Of a stretch of DNA of 64,000 nt, positions 31,203 through 43,128 are shown in pieces; position 1 is the stretch's first letter, and the number at the start of each line of letters is the position of its first letter. The position numbers and the translations under genes were made by a program. The DNA comes from Basidiobolus meristosporus CBS 931.73. Its lineage: Eukaryota; Basidiobolomycota; Basidiobolomycetes; Basidiobolales; Basidiobolaceae. Under the pieces are notes generated by a model. The model saw only the letters and a program-made list of their open reading frames with translations. It was not told where the DNA came from and did not search any database. The stretch covers positions 62,001 through 126,000 of the forward strand of contig MCFE01000027.1 of NCBI GenBank assembly GCA_002104905.1. Reading direction: 5' to 3'.

Positions 31203-33279
31203 ATGCCGCCAAAAAATAAAGCAAAGTCATCTGGTTCTCAACCAAACCCCACCACTGACAGCAACAGAAGAACAGTTGGACAACAGCTTGCTTTGACATT
31301 CAGTGCAACAAGCAGGGCTACATCCAAAAAAGGCCCTGTGGACAGTGTGCCCATTGAAGGTAATAATGCAGACTCCTCAGGCTCTCAGTCAGGTAGGCAA
31401 TTGAGAACCTCTGTGGAGCCACAAGCTGACCATTATGCTCAGGCAGATGAGAATGTAGCAAACACAGTACCCTCAGTTGAAGATCAGCAAGTGGCCATGA
31501 TATCATCACCACCACCCATATTAGCAAGTATGTTGTCAGCTCATACCAAAGCATTAATGAAGCAATTAGGTGCAGTGGCTGATAGGATAGATGCAATGAC
31601 CCAGAGAAATCAGGAAGTAGTCCAGAAACAGGATGAGCGGATCATAGGTGTAGAGCAATCAATATCCCAGGTAGAGAAAGCAGTATCTTTGTTGCAAAGA
31701 AGGAACTCAAGTAGCTCAATGTCACAGCCAAGAATTGAGCCATTTCTTGATGTAACAGCAGAGGAACACCATACAGTCTTTGAAGCACAACAACAGTGCC
31801 CAAAGATAATGCCCACAGAAAAACCTATCACAGCATGGGAGGGAGACAATGTGGTGTTTATACCAAAGCCTAAAAATCAAAAGACATTGAAGATCCGTGA
31901 AGCCGTTGAGTGCAATAATGAAGAGTGAGCTAATATACAAGAGGCTGTCAGAAGTCTAGCATGCCATCACCTTAAGGCCGGCATACCATGGGACCATCAG
32001 GAACTCAAGGCCAAGCAGAATACACTTGACTTGTTCCAAGAGCATTATCCTGGATTCAAATGGGCAAATGGATTCTTGGCCAGCATTGGTGTGCTAAGAA
32101 AGTATCTTAAGAATAGCAGAAACTATCAAAGGCAGAAGAACAAGAGTGCCATGGCTAAAAACCAGCGGCTTCCTCAAGAGCCTGTTACAAGCAGGGCCAA
32201 AAGCTCCAGACAAGCATCAAAGAGATATCAGGCAGCTGGAAGAGTGCCAATTAAGGACAAGCAGGCAGACTTGGATGCACCAGCACAACATTTATCAAGG
32301 AAAATGCACAGTGCCACGCAAGAAGAACCCAGTCAAAGTAGCAGTGAAGGACCTGGCAGTGATAAAAACCAGCTGCTTTTACAGGGGCCCATCACAACTA
32401 TGGTTGAGAGCTCAAAACAAGCTGAAAAGTAACATCAGGTTGCCAGAAGAGTGCCAGCAAGGGACAAGCAGGCCAAAACAGATGCGTCAGAGCAGAATTT
32501 ATCCAGGAAAAAACATAGTTCTTTACAAGAAGCACTCAGACAAAGTAGCAGTGAAAGACCTGGCAGTGATAAAGAAAAAGATAAAGAGAAAAATGTCTAC
32601 CCAAGCCTTAGACAGGGAGGCATGCAAAAAACTGCAGTTCTCACCAATTAATGCCACAAGCCAGGAACAGACTTAATCCCATCATAGCCAAGAAGAATTA
32701 CCAACAAGAAAACAGCTGTTCTCACAAGAGTTGGAAGCACAGCCAGTTGAGCTACACTGCAGCAAGGTAGATGAGTTTGCTGAAAATGGCAATTTGTCCA
32801 CCACAGCCTCCACAACCTCCGCAGGCCCCATTGTTGACAGAGTGGAGATCCCACTGATAGACAAGGCTACAATGTCAAGAGCTCAAAAGACTATCACAAT
32901 GCCTTCAGTGGAGTTTTGGAACATTAATTAGCACACCAAGAGGTTACAGCACTTCTTCAAAAGTAGTGCTCAAGAAAACACACTGGAATATTGCAAGGAT
33001 TTATTGCAAAGACTGGCAGATGAGGAGCTAGACCTTGCAGTGCCAGCTGAAGACCAGGACATGTGGGAACCAGTGAATGAACAATGACATAAAGCCAATG
33101 GGTTCCCACCAAAGTTTTGGAACCAGAGCATCACAGCAGAAATAGTTATTGGGTGGTGAATTTTAATGGAGTTACTTGTTGAGTGTGGGGTTGGGCTTAA
33201 TGTGAGTGTAGGGTATAGAGACTTGTAGAGGTCAATACAACTGACAATTGAGGTGCAACTGAAGTTTCAACAGAAATAA
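31203..33279 (+). pseudogene. CACTA-element second gene: coiled-coil protein with repeated module
   Basis: No known family recognised. The first frame (31203-31928, 241 codons) has a Ser/Gln/Thr-rich N-terminus and a heptad-patterned helix around residues 115-170 (A-K-A-L-M-K-Q-L onward), probably a coiled coil. After one TGA (31926-31928) the same frame stays open to 32432 with a conserved-looking Trp/His segment, then a second stop. A module of about 68 residues (R-V-P-x-x-D-K-Q-A ... L-S-R-K ... Q-S-S-S-E-x-P-G-S-D-K) occurs twice, near 32245-32370 and 32448-32580. The C-terminal part (about 32930-33279, F-F-K-S-S-A-Q-E-N-T-L-E-Y-C) is intact in the copy at 63018-63353. By position it may be a DNA-binding accessory protein comparable to TnpA of En/Spm, but no sequence similarity is claimed. 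Confidence 0.6.
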
Positions 33280-33584
33280 ATCAATTTGTACAAATGAAAA
33301 GAGAGAGAAATAGTTGAGTCAGGAAGTAACAAGTGTGAAAAAGAGGCAATAGCCAATCAATTTACACAAACATAGGAGGCAATAGAGTGTCTGGGATCCA
33401 AAAGTGAGCAAATTGGCAGGGAACAAATCAAAAGCCACTTATACATTGTTGTGATGAAAAATTTAACAAAGTTTTTTGTGAAATCTATGGTGCAATTATT
33501 TTTCAATGGTCTCTGAACAGTGTCCTGACAAGATCAGTACCTCTTAGTCACAGAACATTAACTTTGTGATGGCCCTTTGATGGG

Positions 33585-33609
33585 ATCATCTCAATAATTT
33601 CTCATAGGG
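33585..33609 (-). repeat. Right terminal inverted repeat of the CACTA-like element
   Basis: Reverse complement begins CCCTATGAGAAATTATTGAG. The same terminal sequence is found at 62687 and, more diverged, at 10803. Confidence 0.75.
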
Positions 33610-33612
33610 GTT

Positions 33613-35891
33613 GGGTTGAAAGAAAGAACTTGTAAGGAAGTGAACTATCAATGACCTCAGACTATTGAAGAAGCCATTAAGATTGCCATTGACTATGACT
33701 CAGCTATGTTTGGAGTTGGGAAGCCCACAATGACTAATCTGAGAGGCTACAATTACTGTGAAAGAAGACAATGAGAAGCAGTGCCAATGGAAATAGACGC
33801 TATGTAGAAGAATCCTACCTCAGAACAATGTAAGAAGAAGGGACTTTGCTTCAATTGCCACCAGCAGGGACATATTGCAAAGTACTGCCCTCAGAGAAAA
33901 AATGGACACCAGCCATCAAGAACTGTTAACCATACTGAGGCCATGGAGCATAGTAACATGGAGGATGAACTTAAAGAAGACTCAGAACTCACCTTCCATA
34001 TGACAGAATAATACCTATCACCAATGACCTCAAACTCAGGAAAGCTATTATACTTGAATGGAGTAACCAATGGAGTACCTGCCAAGATCATGATTGACTC
34101 AGGAGCATTGCATGAGTACATGTCAGAGCAATTTGCTTTGAAAGCTGGAATCATCTTGGAACCCACCAAATCAACTTCAGTCTCAACAGCTGATGGGACC
34201 TCTCACATAATCAACCATATTACTCAGCCAGTAAGGATGAAGATCAATGACTATGTAGAAGAGCTACAGGCCTATATATTTGGGAACTGCAAGTTTGACC
34301 TTGTACTTGGGAAAACCTGGCTATTTTGTTGTAATCCATCAATCAACTGGAGAACCCATGCTACTCAGATCCAGAAGGACAACAAGAACTATGAGCTATT
34401 ACCTGCCAGACTGAATTTTAACTTGGTCAAATCCAGTGTGTGTGAAACAAGTGAACTTAGCAAGATGCATTTCTGTAGAGCACTAAGAAAGGGCACCCAG
34501 ATGTTCCTCATGGCAGTATTACAGGAGGATTCTTCTAATCCAGTACCCCAGAAGGTCCAGACTCTTTTGAAGGAGTATTCAGACGTATTTCCAGAAGAGC
34601 TTGTAAGCCTACCACCAGTCAGAGATGTGGATCATACCATTGAAGCAGGAGATAGCCCTCCAGTGAGTACGACTCCTTACAGAATGAGTCCATTGGAGTT
34701 GGAAGAGATGAAGAGACAAATAGATCAGTTACTGGAGCAAGGATATATCAGACCCAGTAAGTCACCTTGGGGAGCACCAGTACTTTTTGTGAAGAAGAAG
34801 GATGGAACACTTAGGATATGCATTGAATACAGAGCCCTGAGCCCAGTTACCATGAAGAATAAGTACCCCATACCTTAGACTGATGAGCTCTTGGACCAAC
34901 TCAATGGAGCCACTATTTTCAGCAAGATTGACCTCATGTCAGGATACAACCAGATTAGGGTGAAGCCAGAAGACATCCCTACAACAGCATTCAGGACCAG
35001 ATATGGACATTACAAGTACTTAGTCATGAGTTTTGGCCTTACCAATGCCCCTGCAACATTCATGACCCTGATGCAGACTGTCTTCCAGGAGTACTTAGAC
35101 AAGTTTGTCATAATCTACCTAGATGATATATTGATATACAGCAAGACAGAAGAGGATCACTTGGTGCATGTTGAAAAGGTATTGAAGAAGCTAAGAGAGA
35201 ACAAGCTTTATGGCAAGCTACCCAAGTGTGAATTCCTCAAGGAACATGCGGAATATCTGGGACACATAGTGACTAGCAGAGGAGTAACCTTAGACCTTAA
35301 GAAGGTTGGAGTTATCAAGAATCTGAAGCAGCCCTATAGCATATCAGAGCTCAGATCATCCTTGGAATGGTTTCCTATTATTGGAAATTTGTCAAGTCCT
35401 TTGCAAGTATTGCAGCCCCTTTAACTGATATCCTCAAGAAAGACAATACCTTTAAGTGGGACATAGCTTCTGAAACTGCCTTCCAGATGCTCAAGAATGA
35501 ACTTGCTAAGCTGTCAAGCTTGAGAATACCTGACTTCAGAAAAGAGTTTACTCTGTGCACAGATGCTTCAGATTAGGCAATTGGTGGAGTGTTGAGCCAA
35601 GAACACAAGGGATAGGACTACCCTGTTGCCTTTGAATCCAAGAAACTGAACTCAGCAGAACAGAACTATCCAGTGCATGAGAAGGAGATGCTTGCTATAA
35701 TACACTGTTTGAAGACATGGATATGCTATATTGATGGAGTCAAATGCACTGTAAAGACTGATCATGCCTCCCTCAAGTATATGCTTACTCAGAAGGTACT
35801 CTCTAGAAGAATGACAAGATGGAGTGAATACATGCAGCAATTCAGCTTGGAGACTGTCTACTGCCCTGGAAAAAACAACATGGTTGCTGAT
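33613..35891 (+). pseudogene. Gypsy gag-protease-RT-RNase H (G3), truncated both ends
   Basis: Continues the gag piece at 23016-23127. Zinc knuckle with both first cysteines intact (C-F-N-C-H-Q-Q-G-H-I-A-K-Y-C, about 33848), protease D-S-G-A (about 34097), RT with F-V-K-K-K-D-G (about 34788) and [10 protein letters not shown] (about 35115), then RNase H with C-T-D-A-S-D (about 35560) and Y-C-P-G-K-N-N-M-V-A-D. It contains several in-frame stops and frameshifts. Integrase and LTRs are lacking; at 35892 it runs in frame into copia gag. Confidence 0.85.
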
Positions 35892-38824
35892 GAAAAGATA
35901 CTCTGTCTGCTTTGCAGCCTACCAGTCAAGTATGAGCCACTCATACTTTATTTTGAAGGCAGAAAAGACAGTTTGACTTTTGACTACATCAAAGGAAGAC
36001 TTCTCCATGAAGAACTCACATGTAATGATCAAGCAGAGAAAACTGAAGATAATGCTCTATTCAGCTCAGAAAGGCACTCAGTAAAGAAGGGAAAGCACCA
36101 AAACCAATGAAAACCTGGTTGCTGGAACTACTGTAAAAAGCCAGGACACTGGGCAAAAGAATGCAAGAAGAAACAATCAGACAAGAAACAGAAACTAGAG
36201 CAGGCAAACCATATAACTACTGATGAGCAGTTATTTGTAACTGTACAAGAGGGTATAAGTTACCAAAGTAATTAATGGTGTATTGACTCTGGAGCATCAC
36301 AGCATATCTGTGGTATAGAGGAGTGGTTCAGCAACTTAAAGACTATTCCTGTAAGAAAGGTTCATCTGGGAGATTACTCTGCTCTGGAAGCTACTGTCAG
36401 TGAGTCAAAGCTACTAAATATGAGCAATAGCTCAGGAGCAACAACAGCAAGACTGACTGACTTACTCTATGTACCTGGAATAGCTAAGAACCTACTCTCA
36501 GTCAATAAAGCAACTGCTCAGGGACTGAAATTTGTTTTTGCTAGGATGAGCTGCTCATTATTGAGTGAAAATGGACAAAAATTAGCTTTGGGAATCAGAG
36601 ATCTCAATAAATACTAGTTACAATGCAAGATCATTGTTCCTGAGTATGTCAACACTGCTGAAACAGACAACTTCAACTGGGAGACGTGGCATAGGTGGCT
36701 AGGACACATTGGGGAACAGAAAATGAGCCAATTAGTGAAAAATCAGTTTGTTTTGGGCCTAAAATACTCAATTCCAATTAAATTGAATGTTGGTAAGGGA
36801 TGTTCATATGGCAAGCAACTAGGCAACATTTCAAGAGCTCAGAAGGCATCAATACCACCAAAATATTGGCTATGGCATACTCAGAAATATGTGACCCCAT
36901 GAGATCACTATACTTTGGAGCCAAGAGATAACTTATCATGTTTATTGATGACAAAACAAGATATACATGGTGTACATCCTCAAACAAAGGATGAAGCTTT
37001 AGTGATGTTTAAGCACTTCAAGAACATGGCAGAAACACAAACTGGGTGTAAATTGAAGGTACTACAAAGTGACAACGGAGGAGAATACTGTTCAAAGGAG
37101 TTTGCAAGATACTGCTCATCTACTGGTATACTTCAACAGACCACAGTTCCTCATACTCCGCAGCAAAATGGAGTAGCAGAACATGCAAATAGAACAATAG
37201 TGGAGATGGGAAGATCTATGCAACATGATAAGGGAATGGACTACAGGTTTTGGGCTGAATCTGCTGCTACCACAGTATACATCAAGAACAGATGCCCAAC
37301 AACAGCACTATGTGATTTTACACCCTTTGAAGCATATTCAGGCCAGATCTCCAGCACCTCAAGATCTTTGGCAGTGATGTTTTTTATCACATCCCTGACA
37401 TAAACTACTCATAGTTGCAACCAAAGAGTAGGAAAGGGATCTTTTTTGGGTATTGTGAAAATACCAAAGGGTATAAAGTGTATGATGGCAAAATTCAGAG
37501 GCTGATCAAGAGCAGGGATGTTTTATTTAAGAAGAATTCAGATCACAAAGCCACTGAAATCATTGGCCAGCTACCTGATGATTCAATCAGCACTAATGAA
37601 GAAGATACTTACCTAATTCAGCCAGATACAGATGCCCAGATCTGGGGACTAGACTTTAAGGAAACATTTGCTCTGGTTGCCAAGTTTAACTCCATTGGGA
37701 CAGTTCTAGCCCTGGCAGCTATACACAGACTAGATCTACGCCAAATGGACGTCAAAACAGCCTTTTTAAATGGGGATTTGCAAGAAGCAACCAGAAGGTT
37801 TTACAGATCCAAAAGACCCACATAAGGTGTGCAAACTTAGAAAATCATTGTATGGGCTTAAGCAGGCACCTAGAGCATGGTATAACAAGATTGACAAAAA
37901 TCTAGAGGAAATTAGGCTCTCTTGTAGCACTGCAGATCACAGTGTATATAAAAAAGCTCAAAAAGGGTGTGATCATTTTAGCTCTTTATGTGGACAACCT
38001 ATTTATAGCTACAAGTGATCAAGAGGCACTTAACAGACAAAATCAGATCTCTTCAGCCAGGTTGAGATGAAAGATCTTGGAAAATTGAGCAATATTCTTG
38101 GAATTGAAGTTGAATTCAACATACCTACGCAGAATATTGAGCTGAATAAGTCTAAGTATATTAGGCACATTCCTAGACGCTTCAATATGGAAAATTGCAA
38201 ACCTGCAGCAACCCCTATGGACAATAACTTGAAATTAAGCAAATCTCAGCCAGTTATAGACGCAAATGGCTCAAATATGGACCAAAACTTTCCCTATCAA
38301 TCAATGGTTGGTAGCCTAATGTACTTGATGGTGTCTACACAGCAAGATATTGCAGTGGCAGCTGAAATAGTCAGTCAATTCATGCAGAATTATGGATCAG
38401 ATCAATTTGCAGCAGTTAAGCAGATTTTCAGATATCTACAAGGTACCATAAATATGGCACTGGAATACTCTGGAGCAGCTAATAGGCAAAAATTTGATGG
38501 TTATAGTGATTCAGATTGGGGTAGGGATCTGATTGACAGACACTCTACTACAGGATATGTATTTCATATGTATCAACATGTATTTACAAAGATAATCAAA
38601 GTTGTATTTCATTAGCTAGAAGTCCCACTAATCATGCCATAACTAAGCACATTGATATACAGTATCACTTTGTGAGGGAAGCTGTAGAAAATAGCTTAGT
38701 AGAGTTAGTGTACTGCCCAACTAGCAAAATGGTGGCAGATATATTGACAAAACCACTAGCTAGGCCACAATTTGAAAATCTTGGGCAGAAATTATGATTG
38801 AGAAATTATTTAGCTGAGAGGGAA
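35892..38824 (+). pseudogene. Copia H gag-pol (second copia family), 5' truncated
   Basis: A copia lineage distinct from A-E. Gag C-terminal part (L-L-C-S-L-P, G-R-L-L-H-E-E-L), zinc knuckle C-W-N-Y-C-K-K-P-G-H-W-A-K-E-C (about 36115), protease C-I-D-S-G-A-S-Q-H (about 36280), integrase with Q-Q-N-G-V-A-E-H (about 37165), RT with Y-G-L-K-Q-A-P-R-A-W (about 37850), and RNase H. Many stops and frameshifts. The segment between integrase and RT is shortened (about 37620). The 5' LTR and gag N-terminus are missing. Confidence 0.85.
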
Positions 38825-39193
38825 TGTTGAAATATTTGACTATTTGGTATTGTTCAGCAGCTGAAAGTGTACTTAACAAGTCTGGATTAGTCTTGGTCAC
38901 TGTGGCACTAATTTACAGCTCTAACTTTGCCACTTTTTCAGATTTATGAACTTATGATTAATCCCTTATAGTGAGTATCAAATTTGCACCATTACTAAAC
39001 ATTATGTACTAACCATGAAACTGTTACAGAATGCTCCTGAATATAGAGAAACCCTCCTTACTTAGTGTTAAAGCTGTATTACTTCTACAAAGGTATAAAT
39101 GCTGAGCTACTTTACTAATAAACAACAGTTCAACTATTATCACTGTTTCTTGATAGGTTCCTTATATCCAAATCACTTCTTAAATTGCAACCA
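38825..39193 (+). repeat. 3' LTR of copia H
   Basis: About 369 bp, TGTTGAAATATTTG...TTGCAACCA, after the purine tract GAGAGGGAA. It carries GTATAAATGC and AATAAA. GCAGT follows, where the host copia pol resumes; the matching left duplication is lost. Confidence 0.75.
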
Positions 39194-39857
39194 GCAGTCT
39201 GGTGCATATTATGCTTAGAATATGTCTAGATATTGCAAACTCAGTGGGAGCAGTCAGCCAGCACAATTAGAAGCAGGGATCTGATGATATTGCAGCTGTT
39301 GAGTGGATTTTTTGATACCTGAAGGGAATTACTGGTATCTACTTAAGGTACACCTATGGGGACTCAGAACATGATATTGTGGGATACTCTGATGCTGATT
39401 GGTGACAAAACCTGAAAGATAGAATATTTACCATAGGAGACTCCTTTCTTTACTATAAAGGAGCAATTTCATATAATTAGAGAAAGCAATAACCATATTA
39501 CTTTCCACCACAGAGGCAGAGTATATAGCAGCCTGCAAGGCTACAGCAGAAGCAATGCGGCCAAGAAAGTATTCTTAAGGTTTAGACTTATGTCATGAAA
39601 CACCTACTACATTGTTTCATGATAATTAGGTATGTGCACAATTAGGTAAAAATACATATTTTCATGCTAGAACTAAGCACATGGATATTAGACATCATTT
39701 ATATATGAAGCTATTAAGAATAGCTTAGCTAACTTAGTTTACTGTTCTACAAATAAAACTAATGCAACATATTTACCATGCCATAAGCTAGAGAAAAACT
39801 GGAATACCTTAGGTCAAAATTAAGTTTGGTCAGTATGAACCTTTAGTTGAGTGGGAG
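39194..39857 (+). pseudogene. Copia I pol 3' fragment, strongly decayed
   Basis: RT C-terminus and RNase H of the main copia family, homologous to 27770-28437, with stops throughout. It ends in GTTGAGTGGGAG, the purine tract. Confidence 0.8.
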
Positions 39858-40204
39858 TGTTGTGAGTTTGTAATTCCACCTCAATATTCACCTAACTTAG
39901 TCACTTAGATCATTTCCTACAAATCTCAGAGAATATTAACCAAATTCCATGCTAGGTTTTACTTGGAATATTTTAGCCAAAACATCAGGTACCCAGAACA
40001 TGAAAATTCTTGAAGTTGTCCAAACAGCCCCAAATTTTGCACACATGCTCTTGGGAGCTTCCTAAGCCTGTTTTACATGTTGGTAATGCCAAGACCATAT
40101 AAAAGCTTAAATAATGCTCTTATATTCAATAAATCATTAAGTGAAAATTACATAATCTAATTGTTTTCCCAAGCACTTCCAATATATCCAAGATTTCTAC
40201 AGTA
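39858..40204 (+). repeat. 3' LTR of copia I
   Basis: About 347 bp, TGTTGTGAGTTTG...TTCTACAGTA (end mutated from CAACA). Confidence 0.8.
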
Positions 40205-40401
40205 CTATGTGCATGTCCACAAGGTTTGGAGCTCTCTGGACAACTTTAATAATTTTCATATTCTGGGTACCTGATATTTTGGTGAGAATATTCTAAGTAA
40301 CTTCCAACAAGGGGTTTGGTTGGTATTCTCTAAGATTTGCAGTTTACAATCTAAGTGATTAAGTAGGGTAAATATTCAGGTGGAATTACAAATTTTACAA
40401 C
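40205..40401 (-). repeat. Partial copia LTR, opposite orientation
   Basis: The 197-bp terminal part of a minus-oriented LTR, ending TTTTACAACA at 40401. It abuts the plus-oriented LTR ending at 40204, giving an imperfect inverted pair. Confidence 0.75.
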
Positions 40402-41070
40402 AGATTTTACTGCAAAATAGGTAAATAAATCTGAGAATGTTTTGGTGGCCCTGTGATGGTACCTGAGTGGCATTGTGATGATCTTATTGCTGGCTACACT
40501 TATTTAAGCAGACCCAACTAGCCAGTAAATGCAAATGCCATATATGAAAAAAACATTGACAGTATTTTAATGGTCTTGATGTGGACAACTGTTGACATTA
40601 TAATGGCAGTACAGTAGCATACTGCTAGAGCTGTACAATGCTACCATACCAACTTACTAATTGGTATTTCCTTTTGCTACCTACCCTTGTTCCATTCACA
40701 CATTCTGTTGTATACTCACCCCAAGTTGTTGGCTTGCTCACTATTACTATAGGTATTCCACAAATAGTTCAAATGAAAAAAAATCTGGCCTTCAGCTTAC
40801 TTGCCTCTACATATGTGCACACCCACTACAATTGACACAATTCTATCATCTCAGCATTACAACATTCATTGTGATACTTGCAAAGTTGCTGTATACCTTG
40901 AGCTACTGGTAAGATATACATCTGGCAAGCATATGCTTGGTTGCTGTCACTTTTGCCACAAGCACCACTAAAATATCTGCAGATTGCTTTTTGTAACTTT
41001 GCAAATATATTCCTTCTCCCTGCTGGATTCTAGTCTTCCTTGTATGTAAACTCTGGTTCTTGTTTGTATG

Positions 41071-42643
41071 AATTAGACTAGTTGCATTGTACCATGCCTG
41101 GGCAAGCAGCACAATCTGCAAATGTTAATAACAATTGGGTGCAGTTATATAGCTACCAGTTAGCAGGATTGCTCTTGGACAACTTTGCACTATGTGTGAC
41201 AATCTTGCACAATATGGTGCAATCTGACACAATGAGGCTGGTACAGCTACTTGTGGCAACTCAAAGTGCTTGCATCATATGCACAACTAGATAACACTAT
41301 TATAGTAGATAAATGCGTTATTTAGATAATTTTCATCCCTGTGAATGGAAAAAAATGCATACCACACTATAAAGTATACTAATACCTGCCATTTTGGTAG
41401 CCATAACTCCAATTGGATGGTGTGCCAGTGCTTGATTGGTGTGAAGCATCCTGAAGCTGTAAGGCCTCAATTGGCTCATTAACTGACACTCATGCTACCT
41501 GATTTGCCATCAAAAATCCCATTTTGCCTATTGATCAAGTAAATCCCTCATTTTAATGAATAGATAAGGTTTTATGGCTAGCACACAACTAATTGGGTGG
41601 TTGTATAACAGATTAAATGGCTGCACTGTTGTTACAGATTAGTTTATATAGGTATGCACGGTTTTATCTTAAGGGGTTCTATCTCAACTGCAAGATGACC
41701 TCAATATTACTTGCATCAAAAATTTAGTGATCATTGGTATGCAATAGTTGGGATGGAATTGAAAAATAATGGATTGGCTGAATTATGACAAATGATGCCA
41801 TATCAGCATGATTATAGCATCTTTTAATTCTTTTATCACTGTGATTACTGAAGCACTTGGTAGTGGTTCACTCTACACACCTACACTACTTCCATGTTGA
41901 CTATTATATAGGCTACTTACGTACCTTTAGTCAGTGTTTTGCCTGCTAGTTGATGAGGGCAGTGATGCAGCTTGGCTGTGCTAAATTGCCCCAGAGGATG
42001 TTACAGAACCAGTGTGAGGTGCCATACACTGATGAGTTCTACTAGTTGCCAAAGGCTTCAGCAGTGAAGTTATTTGCAGTGGGTCTTTGTTGATCTGTTC
42101 CTAAAAGTAACTTGCGGATGATCATGTGTAACAGCCTATGCAGGTGTTACATGATGTATTGGAGAGATGTATGTCAGACTGAGCTTATATATGAGTGGAT
42201 TGCCACAGATTAGGATGTATTACAACTTACGGAAAGCCAAGGAGTGTGGTGCTTAACAGGAAGCAGAAGCTATACAATGAGATTTCTGGTTATTTCAGAG
42301 TGCAAGAAGAGCATACAGTGGGATATCTAAAAGGATTCACTCTATTGACAAGTAAGATCAAAGGAAAATCACATACAGGCAAAAACAGCAGAGAAGGCAA
42401 AGTAGTCAAAATACTTTGTATTGTGGAGTGTGTTCATACAGGAAGATATCTTCTGAGAGAAATGTGCCAGGAGCATTATGAAGAGTGAATAAAGCAAGAA
42501 AAAGCACTCTTCTGAGTAATATAAGCAAGACCTAGCAAACAGTAACTCTACTGAACAACTGGCATTATGGTAGAAATTTTGGTGTCAGATCAATCTGCTG
42601 CTAAAAACAGGCTGGCACTGTAGGGTACTATCCAACAGAACCA
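41071..42643 (+). mobile_element. Probable PIF/Harbinger-like element, decayed
   Basis: A block of about 1.57 kb that interrupts the homology between the two CACTA copies. Its ends look like imperfect inverted repeats: left TAGACTAGTTGCATTG, right (reverse complement) TAGACTGGTTCTGTTG. The target duplication is unclear. It contains the transposase-like fragment at 42195-42488. Boundaries are good to within about 10 bp. Confidence 0.45.
42195..42488 (+). pseudogene. DDE transposase fragment (DDE_Tnp_4-like)
   Basis: A 97-codon open stretch without an ATG start. The segment Y-N-E-I-S-G-Y-F-R-V-Q-E-E-H-T-V-G-Y-L-K resembles the region around the catalytic Glu in PIF/Harbinger DDE transposases, where an R-x-x-x-E-x-x-x-G-x-L-K pattern is typical. 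A hydrophobic stretch with a His follows at the expected distance. The rest of the gene is not recognisable. Confidence 0.45.
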
Positions 42644-43128
42644 GTCTACTTCTTATTCAATAGTGTAGAAATTGGCTTGTAGTCAGGAGGGACCCAGTAT
42701 ACTTTGGTAAAGTGGTCCTGATAGGAATTAGATGTTTGTTGCATCTAACCCAACTGTGCTTTACTTAACTGATTACCCATGTATTGGGGCTACTTAGATT
42801 CTTAATGCCAAAGGTGTGAGTGTCTCCATGTGCACATCTGTCCTCAGTATTTCCAATTTTTTCTGGCTGTCCTCCAGGTGCTAGCTCATCAAATTCATGA
42901 CTGACTTTATGGTAATATTCTTGATGAGATTGGTGTAAGGTAGTAGTGCTGGTGTTGGGTAAAGGGACTTACATAGATCAGTACCATTGTCAATAGGTGA
43001 AATGTCTCAATTACAACAATCTCTTATTGTTACTTGAGTATTGAAAAAAGAGTGATAGTTTAGTGTTACATTATTGAATGTCAAGCTGTTTGCCACATGG
43101 ATAAGATTGTGTTGATTCCATGCTGTAA

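Larger units (their letters stand above)
23128..33609. mobile_element. CACTA/Plavaka-like DNA transposon, two divergent genes
   Basis: A DNA transposon of about 5.8 kb plus a nested 4.7-kb copia. The ends are inverted: left CCCTATGAAAAATAATTTGG, right (reverse complement) CCCTATGAGAAATTATTGAG. The likely 3-bp target duplication is GAT (23125-23127) against GTT (33610-33612). It lies in a gypsy gag, which resumes exactly at its right end. Inside are a Tnp2-type transposase gene on the minus strand (start 30980) and a second gene on the plus strand (start 31203), sharing a 220-bp promoter region. Terminal sequences and the second gene recur at 10803, 61255 and 62687, and the transposase recurs at 40402-43592. 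The superfamily is assigned from the transposase; the ends do not read CACTA. Confidence 0.8.

Noticed and set aside
23128-33609. True CACTA ends
   Set aside because: The transposase is of the Tnp2 type, but the ends read CCCTATGA, so the name CACTA-like refers to the superfamily only.
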